A DNA stretch of 64,000 bases from Trifolium pratense (Eukaryota > Streptophyta > Magnoliopsida > Fabales > Fabaceae): the NCBI RefSeq assembly GCF_020283565.1, contig NC_060063.1, forward strand, positions 20,898,720 through 20,962,719. The letters are read 5' to 3'. Shown one piece after another: positions 23,535 to 35,400 of the stretch. The stretch's first letter is position 1; every line of letters begins with the position of its first letter. The notes below the pieces were generated by a model, which had not been told where the DNA came from, did not search any database, and saw only the letters and a program-made list of their open reading frames with translations. A program made the translations under genes and the position numbers.

Positions 23535-26141
23535 TTAGAGTTGTACCTCCTCTATCCTTCTAATAGCTTCCTTCATATGCACTCTTTGTTCCGGGTTGCT
23601 TTCGGTACAAGCAGCACCGATTAAGAGAAGCTGAAGCATATTATTGATTGAATTTGATGCATTATCTTTCAACTCAGGATCAATTAATTCAGCTTCTCGT
23701 CGCTCAGAAATCGCTGTGAGGACCCATTGAACAACATCGGTCCCACCTTTACCATTACTATGATACTGAGAAGGGAATTTCCCTGTAATAATTTCGAGAA
23801 TGATGATTCCAAGGCAATAAACATCGGCTTTCTGCGAAAGCTTCTGGTTTTGAATGTAATCTGGTGTTTTGTATGCAAACATTGATTGTACTGCAGTGCT
23901 AGGATTGATTAGTGGTTGAAAAGCAAAATCACCTAAAAGTGGCTCATATTCATTAGTTAGTAGAACATTGCTTGATTTAAGGTTTCCATGAGGTAAATCA
24001 TAGGTTGAAAATTCAGAGTAAAGGAAGCTTAACCCTCTTGCAATTCCTTTAGCAATCTTTAAACGGATAGGCCATGTTAAATCTGCATGGGAAGTTCCTC
24101 TGTCACCTGAGAAATCACAATCATGCATTCATTGTGTTAATCATCATATTTTATATATATTAGACTCTTCTTTTAATGTATTCAATAATAAGATCGAACT
24201 CAGGTCCTTTACATTTAGCTTTACCATGCAACTGACCGTAAACTACAACCTCCAATCCATTTTATAAGAAACACTTGCCTATTTAGGTTCATTGAATAAT
24301 TAATGCATTTGGTCTATAATATACACTAGATACATCAAATATACAATGAACCTAAAAAGTGAGTTGTTTTTTATAAAAAGAACCGGAGGGAGTATTAGAT
24401 GACGAGATCAATTTTCACTCTTAGTCTAACAGTTCATAGCCAGCTTGCATTGTAAAGTTGATTGTACAATGCATACCTAAAAAATATCAAACATACTAGG
24501 AAAAAAATAGGTCTAGTTGCTTTGGTCAAGCTAGTCACTTTACTCGTTAAAAACATGCTAAAACAACCACCGATCATGGTTTTAAATTGTGATATGCAAT
24601 TGCAATTGCTACTGTAATATAACCCTTTTAGAAGTCTCCACAACGGCGTCGCAACCACAATTGTGATTGTATCGCCAACATTTGTCTGCAATTTACCGCA
24701 ATCTAAAGGCTTACAGCGTAACAGTAACCGCAACTACTGTCAAAATTTAAAACCAAATTTTTATTGATTATAATGCGATGTGAAACATATGCATACCGTG
24801 CAAGACATATAACAAGCTTCCTTTAGGCATATACTCGGTAACGAAAAGCTTTTCCTCTCTCCTATAATGATAAGCCAAAGGCGTCAAAATATTAGGATGT
24901 CTAATCCTCCCAAATTGTCTCATTTCAGCATCAAACACATCTTTCCCAATTTTATTCATCTCCCTCATCCTCTTGACAACCACACTCAACCCACTCGACA
25001 TAGCGGCTTTATAAGCCGAACCCAATCCACCATTCCCCAATACCTCAGCAGCAGCTTTCATCAAATCCTGCAAACCAAAGGTACCCTTCTCATCATTCAC
25101 CATCACTAAATCACCTATACCATTTCTATTTCCAGCCCCCATTCCGCTTCTCTTTGTAGATTCCCCCACGTTCCGTCTCCCAACTCTCTCTGACGCGGAA
25201 GAAGCTCTACTTATCGGTACACGCACCTGCACCTCGTCAACGCTAGAGTCTCGGCTTACAACGCTAAAATCATCGTCCCGTCTTCTCTGCCTTGATTTCA
25301 AAAATAAAAGTATAACCGCCGCTAAAACTGCCAATAACATAAGTACCATCACTTTAGACGCCAAACCAGACGCACCATTTTCGGTTGGAGCATAAGTAAC
25401 ACTATCCAAATATGAAGAAGAAGTAGTAGAAGAAGAAGAAGAAGAAGATGAACCGTCACATTGCTTTTCCAACGGTTTTCCACACAGGCCTGCATTTCCG
25501 GCAAACGAAACAGCACTAAATTTCGCAAGACTTTCAGGGATAGGACCTTCTAGTTGGTTATTCGAAACATCGAATGATTTGAAATCTTGTTTGAGATCCG
25601 GTAGCTGACCGGAGAATTGGTTACCTTCAAGGTGCAATTCTTTGAGGAGATCAAGTTCCGTTAAAGAAACCGGAATATTGCCGGAGAATTTGTTACCAGA
25701 GAGCCATACTTTTTTCAAAGAACTTAATTTTGTGAAGAAATCTTGCGGAATTGGACCGGTGAATTGGTTTTGTTGGAGAAGAAGAGATTTGATGGTGCCA
25801 AGTTTGTTGAACTGGGGAATAGGACCAGAAAAAGAGTTATTGATAAAGTTGAGTGTTCTTAAGCCGCGAATCTCGGCAATGGCATCGACATCTATTGTTC
25901 CGGAGAGGCTGAGGTCGGTGAGATGGAGACCTGTGATAATGTTGCTGAAGCAGATAACGCCAACCCATGTGCCGGAACATGGAGAGACATTGGGGATCCA
26001 TGAGGATAATATTTTGTCGGAATTTGTGAAGGATTGTTTTAGTTTTAGGAGAGATTGTGTTTCTGATTGTGGTTGCGCCGCGCTGGAGATCAGAAAAAGA
26101 AAGGAAAGAGAGATCAAAAGGAGAACAGAAGCAGCGGCCAT
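23535..26141 (-). CDS. Pollen receptor-like kinase (PRK3-like), LRR-RLK subfamily III (638 aa)
   Basis: Two exons on the minus strand, 26141-24797 and 24106-23535 (1917 nt including stop), joined by a GT-AG intron that splits the glycine codon of YVLHG|DRG. The protein has a signal peptide (1-22), an LRR N-terminal cap with a spaced Cys pair (55, 64), about five LRRs (70-205), a Cys pair (220, 228), a serine-rich linker (230-243) and a transmembrane helix (about 263-281) with a basic stop-transfer stretch. A kinase-like domain follows (about 355-630). The ATP-lysine is present (VVVK, Lys390), but the catalytic loop is HGN (488-490) in place of HRD, and DFG reads DFA (508-510), so it is probably a pseudokinase, as is usual in this subfamily. 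PRKs act in pollen-tube perception and Rho-GTPase signalling. PRK3 assignment is by recalled similarity. Confidence 0.9.
24556..24765. repeat. AT/GC-palindromic repeat in the PRK3-like intron
   Basis: It opens with GGTTTTAAATTGTGATATGC and closes with GTCAAAATTTAAAACCAAA, imperfect inverted ends. In between it contains TTACAGCGTAACAGTAACCG. A related unit with GCGTAACAGCAACCGCAATC lies at 28290-28450. Probably one MITE family. A Stowaway-like end (ACCGGAGGGAGTA) also lies at 24380-24395. Confidence 0.55.
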
Positions 26142-26793
26142 TGGTTGTTTTGCCAGCTGCTGAGTATTTTTGGAAACCGTTGGTCGGAAAGATTAATGTT
26201 GTTTTTTCTGTTATTTTGATGTTTTTTTTGTTTTTGGATTTTGGTGGTGGCGTAACAGAACGAGTGGTGTGTCATGTTGGTTTGTGTTTTGTGTGTGTGT
26301 TTTTGTGTTTTTTGGGGGTGTTGGTAATGTGGAGAGAGAGGATTGGTGGTGATTATGGTGTTTTGCCACAAATTGATGTTGGATTCTAAGAATAGAGGTT
26401 GCATGGAAATAGTTGAGGTTGGTTACGATAATTTTGGAGTTGATATAGGTTGTTGGGATTTGTTGTGTTGACCAAGTCACATGCATGTCATGGGTTCTTT
26501 TTATGGCATTGTCCATCTAAAAATCAGATTTACTGTCGTTACAGAAAGACGTTATAATCAATTTCAGCTATTCAATCTCAAAATAACAGTTGAGGTTGTT
26601 TCAACTTGAAAAATACAAATTTTTATTTCAATCGTCTGATTTCATATTGACGGCCGAGATTGAAAAGTGCATATAATTGTGTGTATTTATTTCCTACAGC
26701 AAATTTTCATCCATTATCAATCTAAGGTGTGAGAGCCCGAGAGGATAGCAAACCTGATTTTGACATAGAAAGGATCTATCAAGGCAAATAAGA
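26142..26793. other. PRK3-like 5' UTR and upstream region
   Basis: On the minus strand this is the leader and promoter side of the PRK3-like gene. It is strongly strand-asymmetric (G/T-rich on the plus strand), so the open frames here look like by-products of composition. No clear regulatory motif was recognised. Confidence 0.4.
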
Positions 26794-26922
26794 TTTTTTT
26801 TTTTTTTTGAAGAAGCTAAATTAGCCCACCCAAATTGGCGCCAGAGAGAATCGAACCTCAGACCTCAAGAGGAGCACACTCTCAGGTCCCAAGTCAATAC
26901 CAATGCACCAACCCAAGTTGAA
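26794..26922 (-). mobile_element. tRNA-derived SINE
   Basis: On the minus strand there is an A box TGGTGCATTGG (26910-26900) fitting TRGYNNANNNG, a B box GGTTCGATTCT (26857-26847) with one mismatch to consensus, and a 15-A tail (26808-26794). Body phrases are GAGGTCTGAGGTTCG and GGCGCCAATTTGGGTGGGC. Good preservation suggests relatively recent insertion. Confidence 0.75.
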
Positions 26923-27389
26923 TTCAAAAGGAGCATGGTAAGCATATACTTCAAGGGTGAGTTTTAATATTTTTATAGAAGATTTTGATAGGTGACTCAA
27001 GGTGATTGATATATGAAAATAGTTTGAAACTACAATGATGACATTTGTTCGACTTTAAAAGTAGAAATTCGCGATATTCTTCGTCTTTCTAATTGGTATA
27101 GTGATTTGAGCCCATGAAATTTAAACCTCTATAGTTATAGTATAGAGTATTAGAGTTTGCGACACATTTATACACACTATTTTGGAGTTACAATACACTT
27201 GCCAGTTGCCAATGGCTTGGTTCAGCAGTTGACTCATGCCCTACAAGGGAGTGATAATCCGTAAATATCTCTGTCAGCGCTCTTTGAGTTTTAAGGTCTG
27301 CCCTGCTCCATGCCCCTAAATTTGTTTATAGGCTTTGATGCCCCTAAATAAGGCTGTGATGACCTAGACTCCCTGAGTTTATCTAGCCC
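26923..27389. other. Intergenic spacer between the PRK3-like and LHCA5-like genes
   Basis: No coding exon, RNA gene or element end recognised. The upstream side of the PRK3-like gene meets the 3' side of the LHCA5-like gene here; both are on the minus strand. Confidence 0.4.
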
Positions 27390-27666
27390 TTTGGATGGAG
27401 GTTAATTTTAATGAGATTCAAATAGGAAATTAATTTTTTCATTCTCATAAGTTCATAACTGCTACTTCAATTTATGTTTTTAAGCTTTCTAATTAAGTTG
27501 TTGATTGATTATCTCAAATCTCTTATACATACTGATTATATTCAATAACAATATATCCAACAACATCTGAAACATTGAACTTTCAAAAATGACTTAGGTT
27601 CGCAACTTGCCGCAGCCTCTAATAACTTCATTACATTTGAGGTTTGTTTGACTGATGCAAAAGAAT
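27390..27666. repeat. Direct repeat A, downstream of the LHCA5-like gene
   Basis: Shares about 240-270 bp with repeat B (28000-28253), including AAGCTTTCTAATTAAGTTG then TTGATTGATTATCTCAAATC and CCTCTAATAACTTCATTA. The two copies are in the same orientation and differ by scattered substitutions and small indels. Confidence 0.85.
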
Positions 27667-27838
27667 TATCCTGGTTCATACAATACAAAACACAATACTA
27701 TTTTCATTTTGTTTAAAAGTATAAAAATCTTGTGTCAATTGTAAAACTCAGATTATGAAACACAATTACATGTAAATAATGGATATTTCTAGGACATCAT
27801 TGTGCAGGTTCATTTTGATGCTCGTCCAAACCATAGCA

Positions 27839-30519
27839 CTACCCTGAAGTGAAAGCCTGCATAATTGAAAACTTCTGTCAAGAGTTGTTATGTTCAAAAA
27901 GAAAAACTACAAGTTAGAAAGGGAGTATTAGAGTGAGTGTTTTTTTCAGAGAGAATGTTATGTTACTATCAATTTTTAAATTATATCAATAGGGGACTGT
28001 TTGGATTGACTTATTTAATGAGATTTAAATAGGTAATTGAATTTTTCATTCTCATAACTGCTACTTCAATTTATGTTTGTAAGCTTTCTAATTAAGTTGT
28101 TGATTGATTATCTCAAATCTCTTATACATACTGATTATATTCAATCACAATCCAACAACATCTGAAGCATTGAACTTTCAAGAGTGACTTAGGTTCACAA
28201 CTTGTCGCGGCCTCTAATAACTTCATTAATTTAGGACCTAGATACAAAAGAATATATAATATATTTGTACCAAAGAAAGAGTAATAGATAGCATGATTTT
28301 AAATTGCAGTCTGCAGCCGCAATACGGCTGAAAATTAACAACAGACTTTTAGGTCACGCAACAGAATCACAGCCGCAATTTTAATCACATGGACCACATT
28401 TTCGCTCAATATAAAGGTTTGAAGCGTAACAGCAACCGCAATCCAAAACATGACAGATAGAAATAGACTTGTCACAAGTGTTGTCAAATATCGGCCATGA
28501 CATATTGTGGTGGCAGAAATTTTGACAACTCTAATGGCCGATTTGTGAAGGATGGCGGTGCCATGGCGTTTTAAGGCAGATATATGATAATATGAATGGA
28601 ACAAAAGAAACTGAGTGAAAATAGCGGAATAGATTAAGTAATGAATATTAGTTACCGAGAAAATGTTGACATGACCGGGATCAGCAAGATGAGCCGTCAA
28701 ATTTTCAAGAGGACTACCACCAGTATAAACAGCTTGAAAACAAAATCCAAGAAAAGCAAGCATAGCAAGTCTTCCATTCTTAATCTCCTTAGTCCTCAAA
28801 ACCATAACAGGCTCAGGTGAACCTCTTCCCCACTGCATAGGATCAAACCAAAGCCCGCCAGGATAACCAACATCTGGTTTTGGGTTAGGCCGATTTGGTA
28901 ACTTGGGCTCAATATCAACGCTACCTGGATTAACAATATCAGCCCATCTTCGACCCTCGACCCAACCCATTAAAGCGAGTTGAACAATGAATAGTGTTGT
29001 TGGGTCTGCGAAATATTGGACTGAACCTGCATTATACCATGAGAAGTTTTTTACGAAACCCATATTGTCGAGTATTTCTGGGATGAGGATTCCTGATACT
29101 CCTAACATTGCCCATCTTGAATGCATTAGTTCTGCTTGTGCAAACCATTTTAATAACTCTGGATCAGACCCTGCGAGGATAGGTTTCATAGGTTAATTAA
29201 TTACTTGTTGGTGAAGCAATAGCTAAGATGCGCAGAAATGACGCTAATACTGACATCTGTAATATCTTCAGAAAATAAAATTGATTAAATGTAATCAACT
29301 GTGTCAGTGTTGCGGTGTCAGACATGTTTCAATATGAAGTGTTGGTGTAACATAATCCAATAATATTTTTATTTGCTTAGTAAAAGTAGACATACCTAAT
29401 CCAAGAGGGTCAAAACCAAAATCACCAGGAAGACTGCAATTGGAAGAAGATTATAAAATTATGCTTAAGTTGTTTAATGAAAGAAAAAAATCTTACTAAA
29501 GAAGAATCATTGCATTTTTAAGTCAATAATGTCACTAATACAAATAGATACAGACTCAAACGTGAGGGCTAGTCGAGGATGTACTCCCTCGGGTTTTGAA
29601 TATAAGCAAAAAACAATTTTCTAGATCCATTGAGTAAAGCATGTATCTGGACCAGTCGAGATACATGTTTTATTTAATGAACCTAAAAAGTTATATTTTT
29701 TTTTTTATATTCAAAACCGGAGTAGTAATCTCTCTAGCAAGGGTATGTACAGCCACATTCACTTTTCTACTAATAAATTAAACTTATTTTTTTAACAGAA
29801 TTAAACTTAAAGTTTAAGAAAGAAGATAAGCTATCCCTACATAGCTTTAAACATCCAAAATCTGACAAAAATGTAAAAGGGTGAAAATATAAAGTAAAAT
29901 TGAAACAAAAAAAATGCAAGAAACAAAATACATTTTTAAAATTGAAAGTAAAAACAGAAATATAAAATAAATAAATAAATCATATCTGACTGTTCCAAAA
30001 TTTCCAATGGAACAAAGATGTAAAAGGGAGATTTTTCCACAACAAAATTAACACAAAGTTAATTGTATTTATAACTCAAAGAACTACCTATGTTTGGTAT
30101 CATGGTGACTCACCATAATTTTGCAGAAGCTGCATTTTGTAGCTTCTGCAAGATCACGATGGGTAACCGTGATTCTGAAAGAAAGTGGTTTACCTGCCAT
30201 CTAGCCATTCAGGAGGTGAACTACCAGGAAACCACAATGGCCTATCTGGAGGGAGTGGTACACAAACATCCGACACTCCTTTTTTTGCATTTCTAATTGT
30301 AAGTTTTCTTCTTCTGTTGCTGTTGCTTAACCATGAGGTTGTTGTTGTCGTTCCTTGGTGGAAAACCTTTTGACATATTTCCCTGCATCAAAATACAAAA
30401 AACTATAAAGTATAAGAATTAATCTCTTGAATCAATGAGCATAATAAATTGTTTAAATACAAAGATTTGGACCTGTTTGGAAAACTTGATAATGAAGTGG
30501 ATGAAATGGCTAAAGCCAT
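27839..30519 (-). CDS. Photosystem I chlorophyll a/b-binding protein, LHCA5-like (268 aa, 5 exons)
   Basis: Exons on the minus strand: 30519-30473, 30382-30194, 29433-29396, 29170-28656 and 27856-27839. All introns are GT-AG and in phase (807 nt including stop). The N-terminus ([15 protein letters not shown], rich in Ser/Thr, then RRRK) is a plausible chloroplast transit peptide. The mature part has [17 protein letters not shown], then [10 protein letters not shown]. The first LHC helix is [11 protein letters not shown] with chlorophyll-ligand Glu105, the middle helix is around [13 protein letters not shown], and the third helix is [15 protein letters not shown] (ligand Glu220). AHLADPGH precedes the end. 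LHCA5 is a minor antenna subunit that helps link photosystem I to the NDH complex. The choice of LHCA5 over LHCA2 rests on [14 protein letters not shown] and [13 protein letters not shown] as I remember the family. The last exon is only 18 nt (AFTSG stop). Confidence 0.92.
28000..28253. repeat. Direct repeat B, inside the last LHCA5-like intron
   Basis: Partner of repeat A (27390-27666). The two copies bracket the 18-nt terminal exon of the LHCA5-like gene (27839-27856), so a segment on one side of this exon was copied to the other side, or an element inserted twice. Confidence 0.85.
28285..28600. repeat. MITE-like repeats in the last LHCA5-like intron
   Basis: Two adjoining units. One (28285-28450) resembles the unit in the PRK3-like intron (24556-24765). 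The other (28475-28590) carries TTGTCAAATATCGGCCATG and TTTGTGAAGGATGGCGG and matches LSM1 intron 4 at 18530-18620. Neither has coding capacity. Confidence 0.6.
29226..29352. repeat. Dispersed GTCGGACAC-type repeat, copy 3
   Basis: In the third intron of the LHCA5-like gene. Contains GATTAAATGTAATCAACTG followed by TGTCAGTGTTGCGGTGTCAG, a diverged relative of the copies at 15872, 23316 and 33045. Confidence 0.45.
29584..29722. mobile_element. Stowaway-like MITE between LHCA5-like exons 2 and 3
   Basis: The ends CTCCCTCGGGTTTTGAATAT and, inverted, CTCCGGTTTTGAATAT are flanked by TA on both sides (29582-29583, 29723-29724), as expected for Tc1/mariner-derived MITEs. Length 139 bp, no ORF. It lies in the intron between 29434 and 30193. 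Confidence 0.65.
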
Positions 30520-32190
30520 GATATGACAAAGGCCAAATGAAGCTGAATTTCTTAGTTTGGAAATGGAACAAAATGTTTTATCACTTTATCTGTTATATTT
30601 GGATGGATAACTTTTGAAATATTTGTGTGTTTGTGGAACAGAAGTGTAATGAAGGGCCAATAGTATTTGAATTTCACACGTGGCTTTGATGTGGGAGCTT
30701 CAAAATCAAACTTGAATCAACATTTGTTTTTTAAACGAAGCGATTGAACGTAAGTAAGTGATTATCGAATTCCATCAAAAGACGAATTGTTCAAGAGATC
30801 CAAGTTTGATTGTGAATAGAACAATTTTTTTGTTAGATTTTACTTACATCTCCACTTAACTTTAAATTATGAGGTCCTTTTTCTCTAAAAACTAGGGGGC
30901 TAACACCCAAAAAAAAAAACAGAAATTTTATTTTCTAGAAAAAGGTCATAGTGATCTATGTGCATATATGGACCACTATGACCAAATGCAAATGAATGAC
31001 TGTGTCTTCTCTTCCTATGAGGACCATGTCATTCATGATGACTAATATTTTACTTTCAAATATAACATTCCATCGAGTTCGTATTATAAGAAATAATTTA
31101 CTTTTAAAATTTATTGAACAACTAATGTATTTGATGCTTAATTTAATTAAAAAATAATTTTTTAATTATAATAAATATTAGAAAATGTATTAATAATAAT
31201 TGATATTAACCATCTTTCGTAAAAAAAAGAAAAAAGTAGTAATCAACATATGACCAACCCATTAATGAATTTGGATTGTAATTGAAAAGTTTGTGTTTTT
31301 TTTTTGTTTTGCAAGGTAAAGTTTGTATTTCTTTTTGGTACATAAGTTTGTTTTTTTTTTGGTAGTGTCAATGATATTTTTATTTTTTACAATTATATAA
31401 AATTATTTAATTACTTATTTTTTCAAAAATAAAATAATGTTACTCGCTTTCTTATCCTGTGTGCACCAAATACATAATAGGATAGTGGTTATCCTGTCAC
31501 TATCATATTTTTTTTTTTTGTAGAGATATCATATCATATTCTATTGTTATCCAACTTCTTCTACAATCATGTTGCTATCCTATTCGGCACACCAAATGAG
31601 CCATAACTCTTTAAAATTATCTGGTTTTTATACGGCATACCTATAAAGATTATATCATCAGTTCGTAAGTTTATATATATATATGTTACACCGGTGTAAT
31701 TTGATCCATCCCCATATATATATATATATATTATATGATGTAATTCGATTCCAAACATTTTACTATTAATCTTTAAAATGAAAATTTTAATCGGTTAATG
31801 GACTCCTCCTAAGATAAATTACTGGGGAGAATTCGAGTTCTATATTACGGGATCTCTTTTATCCAAAAAGCAAAAGATTAAAAAAAAGAAAGTGAAATTT
31901 TCTAACCACTACAAATTTAGATGTATAAACAACATTAAAAGAAAACTAATGCATTAATAAAACCAAATAGGAGTAAACATGAAAATTTATAAACAACATA
32001 AAAAGAAAACTAATGCATTTTCTCTATAAAAAAAACTAATGCATTTTTTTTTTAAACAAAAGAAAACTAATGCATTAATAAAACCAAAACATGAAAATAA
32101 TATAGTACTATTATAGAAGATAAATATCGTAAGTATGATTTGATCAACAAAAAAAACATTACTTTCTGTTGAAAGTTAAAACTTCGGAAC
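30520..32190. other. Shared upstream region of the divergent LHCA5-like and GH28 genes
   Basis: The first few hundred bases are the presumed LHCA5 promoter side. A decayed SINE-like stretch (about 30730-30890) resembles the SINE at 16391. A decayed PIF/Harbinger-like remnant (about 31440-31605) carries TATCCTGTGTGCACCAAAT and, at its other side, ATTCGGCACACCAAATGAG. Alternating TA tracts lie at 31672-31682 and 31717-31730. No coding exon seen. Confidence 0.45.
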
Positions 32191-32430
32191 ATGAACAACA
32201 ACAACTCCAACTCCAACAACAACATGCGATCTGCAAAATTGTTAACATCAAAATTTTCAACATCATTGTCCTTTATTTTGCTTGCAATTCGTGCATCACA
32301 AATTCAACATCCTAGTACACATCTTTCTTTCATTGTTTCCATCAACTTCCCTTTGAATACACTCAATCTTCACCAAATCTCGATTGATACCCCAAAACCC
32401 ACTTTCTTATTTCAAATAAAAAAAAATTGA
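32191..32430 (+). CDS. Possible upstream ORF (79 codons) ahead of the GH28 gene
   Basis: An ATG-initiated frame with an Asn-rich start (MNNNNSNSNNN) ends 62 nt before the ATG chosen for the GH28 gene. If transcription starts upstream of 32191 it would act as an uORF and lower main-ORF translation. There is no recognised domain, and composition could simply reflect a CAA-rich leader. I do not claim that it makes a protein. Confidence 0.2.
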   Translation: MNNNNSNSNNNMRSAKLLTSKFSTSLSFILLAIRASQIQHPSTHLSFIVSINFPLNTLNLHQISIDTPKPTFLFQIKKN

Positions 32431-32492
32431 ATTTTGAACAAACCCACATAACCATTTTACAAATCAAAATCATTAACGGTGTAAGAAGAATC

Positions 32493-35400
32493 ATGGTTTT
32501 GTTTTCTTCTCATAAGAGTACAAGTTTCTTCTTTGTGTTTCTATGTGTTGCAGCACTTGGTTCGGTTTTTTTGGTGTGGCAGAAGAATGTGATTAATTCT
32601 TTCTTTGTTTTGGGTGGTGTGGAGGTTCCGGTTTGGGAATCACCGAAGCTGAGACCTGTGGTTTTTAATTTGGTTGATTTTGGTGGTGTTGGTGATGGTG
32701 TTGCTCTTAATACTATGGCTTTTGAAAAAGCTATTTCTGTTATTTCTAAGTTTGGAGATAAGGGCGGTGCTCAGTTGAATGTGCCACCTGGTTTTTGGCT
32801 TACTTCACCTTTTAATCTTACTAGTCATATGACTCTTTTTCTAGCTCATGATGCTGTCATTCTTGCAATTCAGGTGTGTTTTTTTTTTTTGTTTCTAATG
32901 TGGTTGTTGTAGCTTTTTGTGTTTGTTTGTACTTTGTTGTTTTTTAGAATTTTTGTGTTGGAATTCAAGTGTGATTGGTTATAACTACATTAATTAAGAA
33001 TTAGTCAAACGAGGATACATAAAAAAGATGTGATCTATGACACAAACATTCCTCGGATTAGACGTGTCACAGTGTCGGACACGCGTTGGGGCACATATGA
33101 TTACATTGAATTATATAATTTTAGTGTTTGTGATGTTTCCGGTGTCCATGTATGTGTTGGTGCTTATAGGATGTGATCCAATACTCAATGCCTTAAGATT
33201 TATGGTGGAGATGTGTAGTCCAGCTCTCTTAGGGGTCTTGGTCATTAGTGATTAGTCTTTATGTTGTTTCTCTTAGTGCTCGTCATACTTTTACAAGTGG
33301 TATCAGGGCAGTAGTTTGGCTTGATGGGAGAGTGGGATTTGATTCATATATAATGGATCTTTGTATGGAAAGTCTTTCTGACAATGTGATAGAGTCATTC
33401 AATTTGGGTCGAGGTCATTAGCATGTTGTCGCTCCCAATCCTCTCCATACTCCTCAACATGTCGCGGTGGAAAAAGTGAACAATTATAATTTATAACCAT
33501 TAATTGAGATTTATTGAATTTCATTTTGTTGTTTGTTATGTGCATATATAGGATGGTTGATGTAAGTTTGAAACGTTTGCTTATGTTGTGTGCTATCTTG
33601 TGTTGATCTATAGGATGAAAATTATTGGCCATTGATGCCTGCATTGCCTTCATATGGGCATGGTAGGGAGCATCCTGGACCACGGTATGGCAGTTTGATT
33701 CACGGTCAACATCTTAAAGATGTTGTAATAACAGGTGAGGAATTTTATTCATTGTTCGTGATTAGGATTTTACTTAGATTGACTTATGACTAGCTTATCT
33801 AGGCTTATCTACTGAGTACTAACATAAGCACTTGACAAGGTGACGGAACAGTAGCTTACGACATGTGCATAAGATATTTTCAGCTAACGTTGATAAGCGC
33901 TCTAGGATATTGATGAAAACAGCTTATATGTTATATGAAAATAATTTGACCATATTTTCTCTTTGACGATAGAAATAGCTTATACATAAATGCTTATAAT
34001 ATAAGCAATTTTCATATAGCTCTTAATTAAGGTGTTTATCTGAACAGGCCCTAGGTCTTTACTTAAGGGATGTTTGGGTAAATACTTAAATTAAATACTT
34101 ACTTAATAAGCAGTTATCAAGTGGGGAATTCTGTCTTAACAGTTTCTACAATCAAGAGGGGATTTTGCAAACGAGTTTCGTGTGGTATTTATGTATAAGT
34201 TTGTTCTGTAAGCTGTCTCGGGGAACTTATAAAAAAAAGCTGAAATTAGTTTATGGCCATATGTTCTTGCCAATACTTAAACAAGTGCTTATGGCTATAT
34301 CATAAGATAAGTCTAAAAGTTCTTCCAAACACTCCCTTAATAAGTATCGAATGTTGATGTATGCTCGATGAAGTCTTTTGATCCCTTAGATTTTAGGAAA
34401 ACAGATTGTCTCTTGATCCCTTCAATTTTAGGATCTCGAACAGCATGCTGTCAAATTTAATTATGAGTCAACCATGACCACGATAAATAAAATAGGCTAC
34501 TACAGTACTAGGTCTCTAACTTTTCTTTGTTTAACTTATAATCTCTAAGTTTCTCTGATTCTATCTATTCTCGTAATTGACAGGACATAATGGAACCATA
34601 AATGGACAGGGACAAACATGGTGGACAAAATATCTCCATAAGCTTCTCAACCACACAAGGGGGCCACTTGTTCAACTCATGTATTCTAGTGACATTGTGA
34701 TCTCAAATATTACTCTACGCGACTCTCCCTTTTGGACTCTTCATCCATATGACTGCAAAAACGTTACAATAAAAAATGTTACAATATTGGCTCCTGTATA
34801 TCATGCTCCAAATACTGATGGCATAGATCCTGGTAAGTATCTTTTTCGTATTACTATGAGTAATTTCATGTCTAATATATGATCTGCCGGTTGTTTTTAT
34901 ATCCAGTTACTATTTACTAGATGGTCATGAAAGGGGAGGATAGTTTCATCTTTATCGAGGTTATTGCATGAAAAATAAGTCAGAAAGTATATAACACCTC
35001 ATGTCAATTTATCTAGAATATCAACAAGAGTGTACATAATTGAATCGGGAAACACTAAATTTTCATTACATATCGTCTGAAATAAATAAATAGGATTACA
35101 AAATCCAAGAGATTAATACTAAATTGAGCTAACAACTAAAAACATAAAGAAACTAAATCTTATACAAAATATAAGACAACATGACGTCAGCTCAACTAGC
35201 ATAATCCAAGTATCTGAACTCCATGCTTGCAGACCATGATATCTCGATCAATCTGTTTATCTGAAATCAAATAAGTGGGGGATGAGAACAGTCACTTCGT
35301 CTCAGTGGATTCCTACTACCCAGTTACTATTGGTGTTTACACCGGGGGCAACTGATGAACTAAAAGTTCCTTGATCCTGATTGTCAGTCTCTAACATAAT

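Noticed and set aside
25642..26163. 173-codon plus-strand ORF
   Set aside because: Exactly antisense to the LRR-coding exon of the PRK3-like gene; composition shadow.
28335..28655. Extension of the LHCA5-like frame by about 107 codons past NIFS
   Set aside because: It reads through a good splice donor (TCG|GTAACT) into MITE sequence; the 18-nt exon at 27839-27856 gives the family-like end.
32427..32492. Longer N-terminus for the GH28 protein starting at 32427
   Set aside because: That codon is TTG; no ATG precedes 32493 in this frame, and the shorter start gives a good signal anchor.
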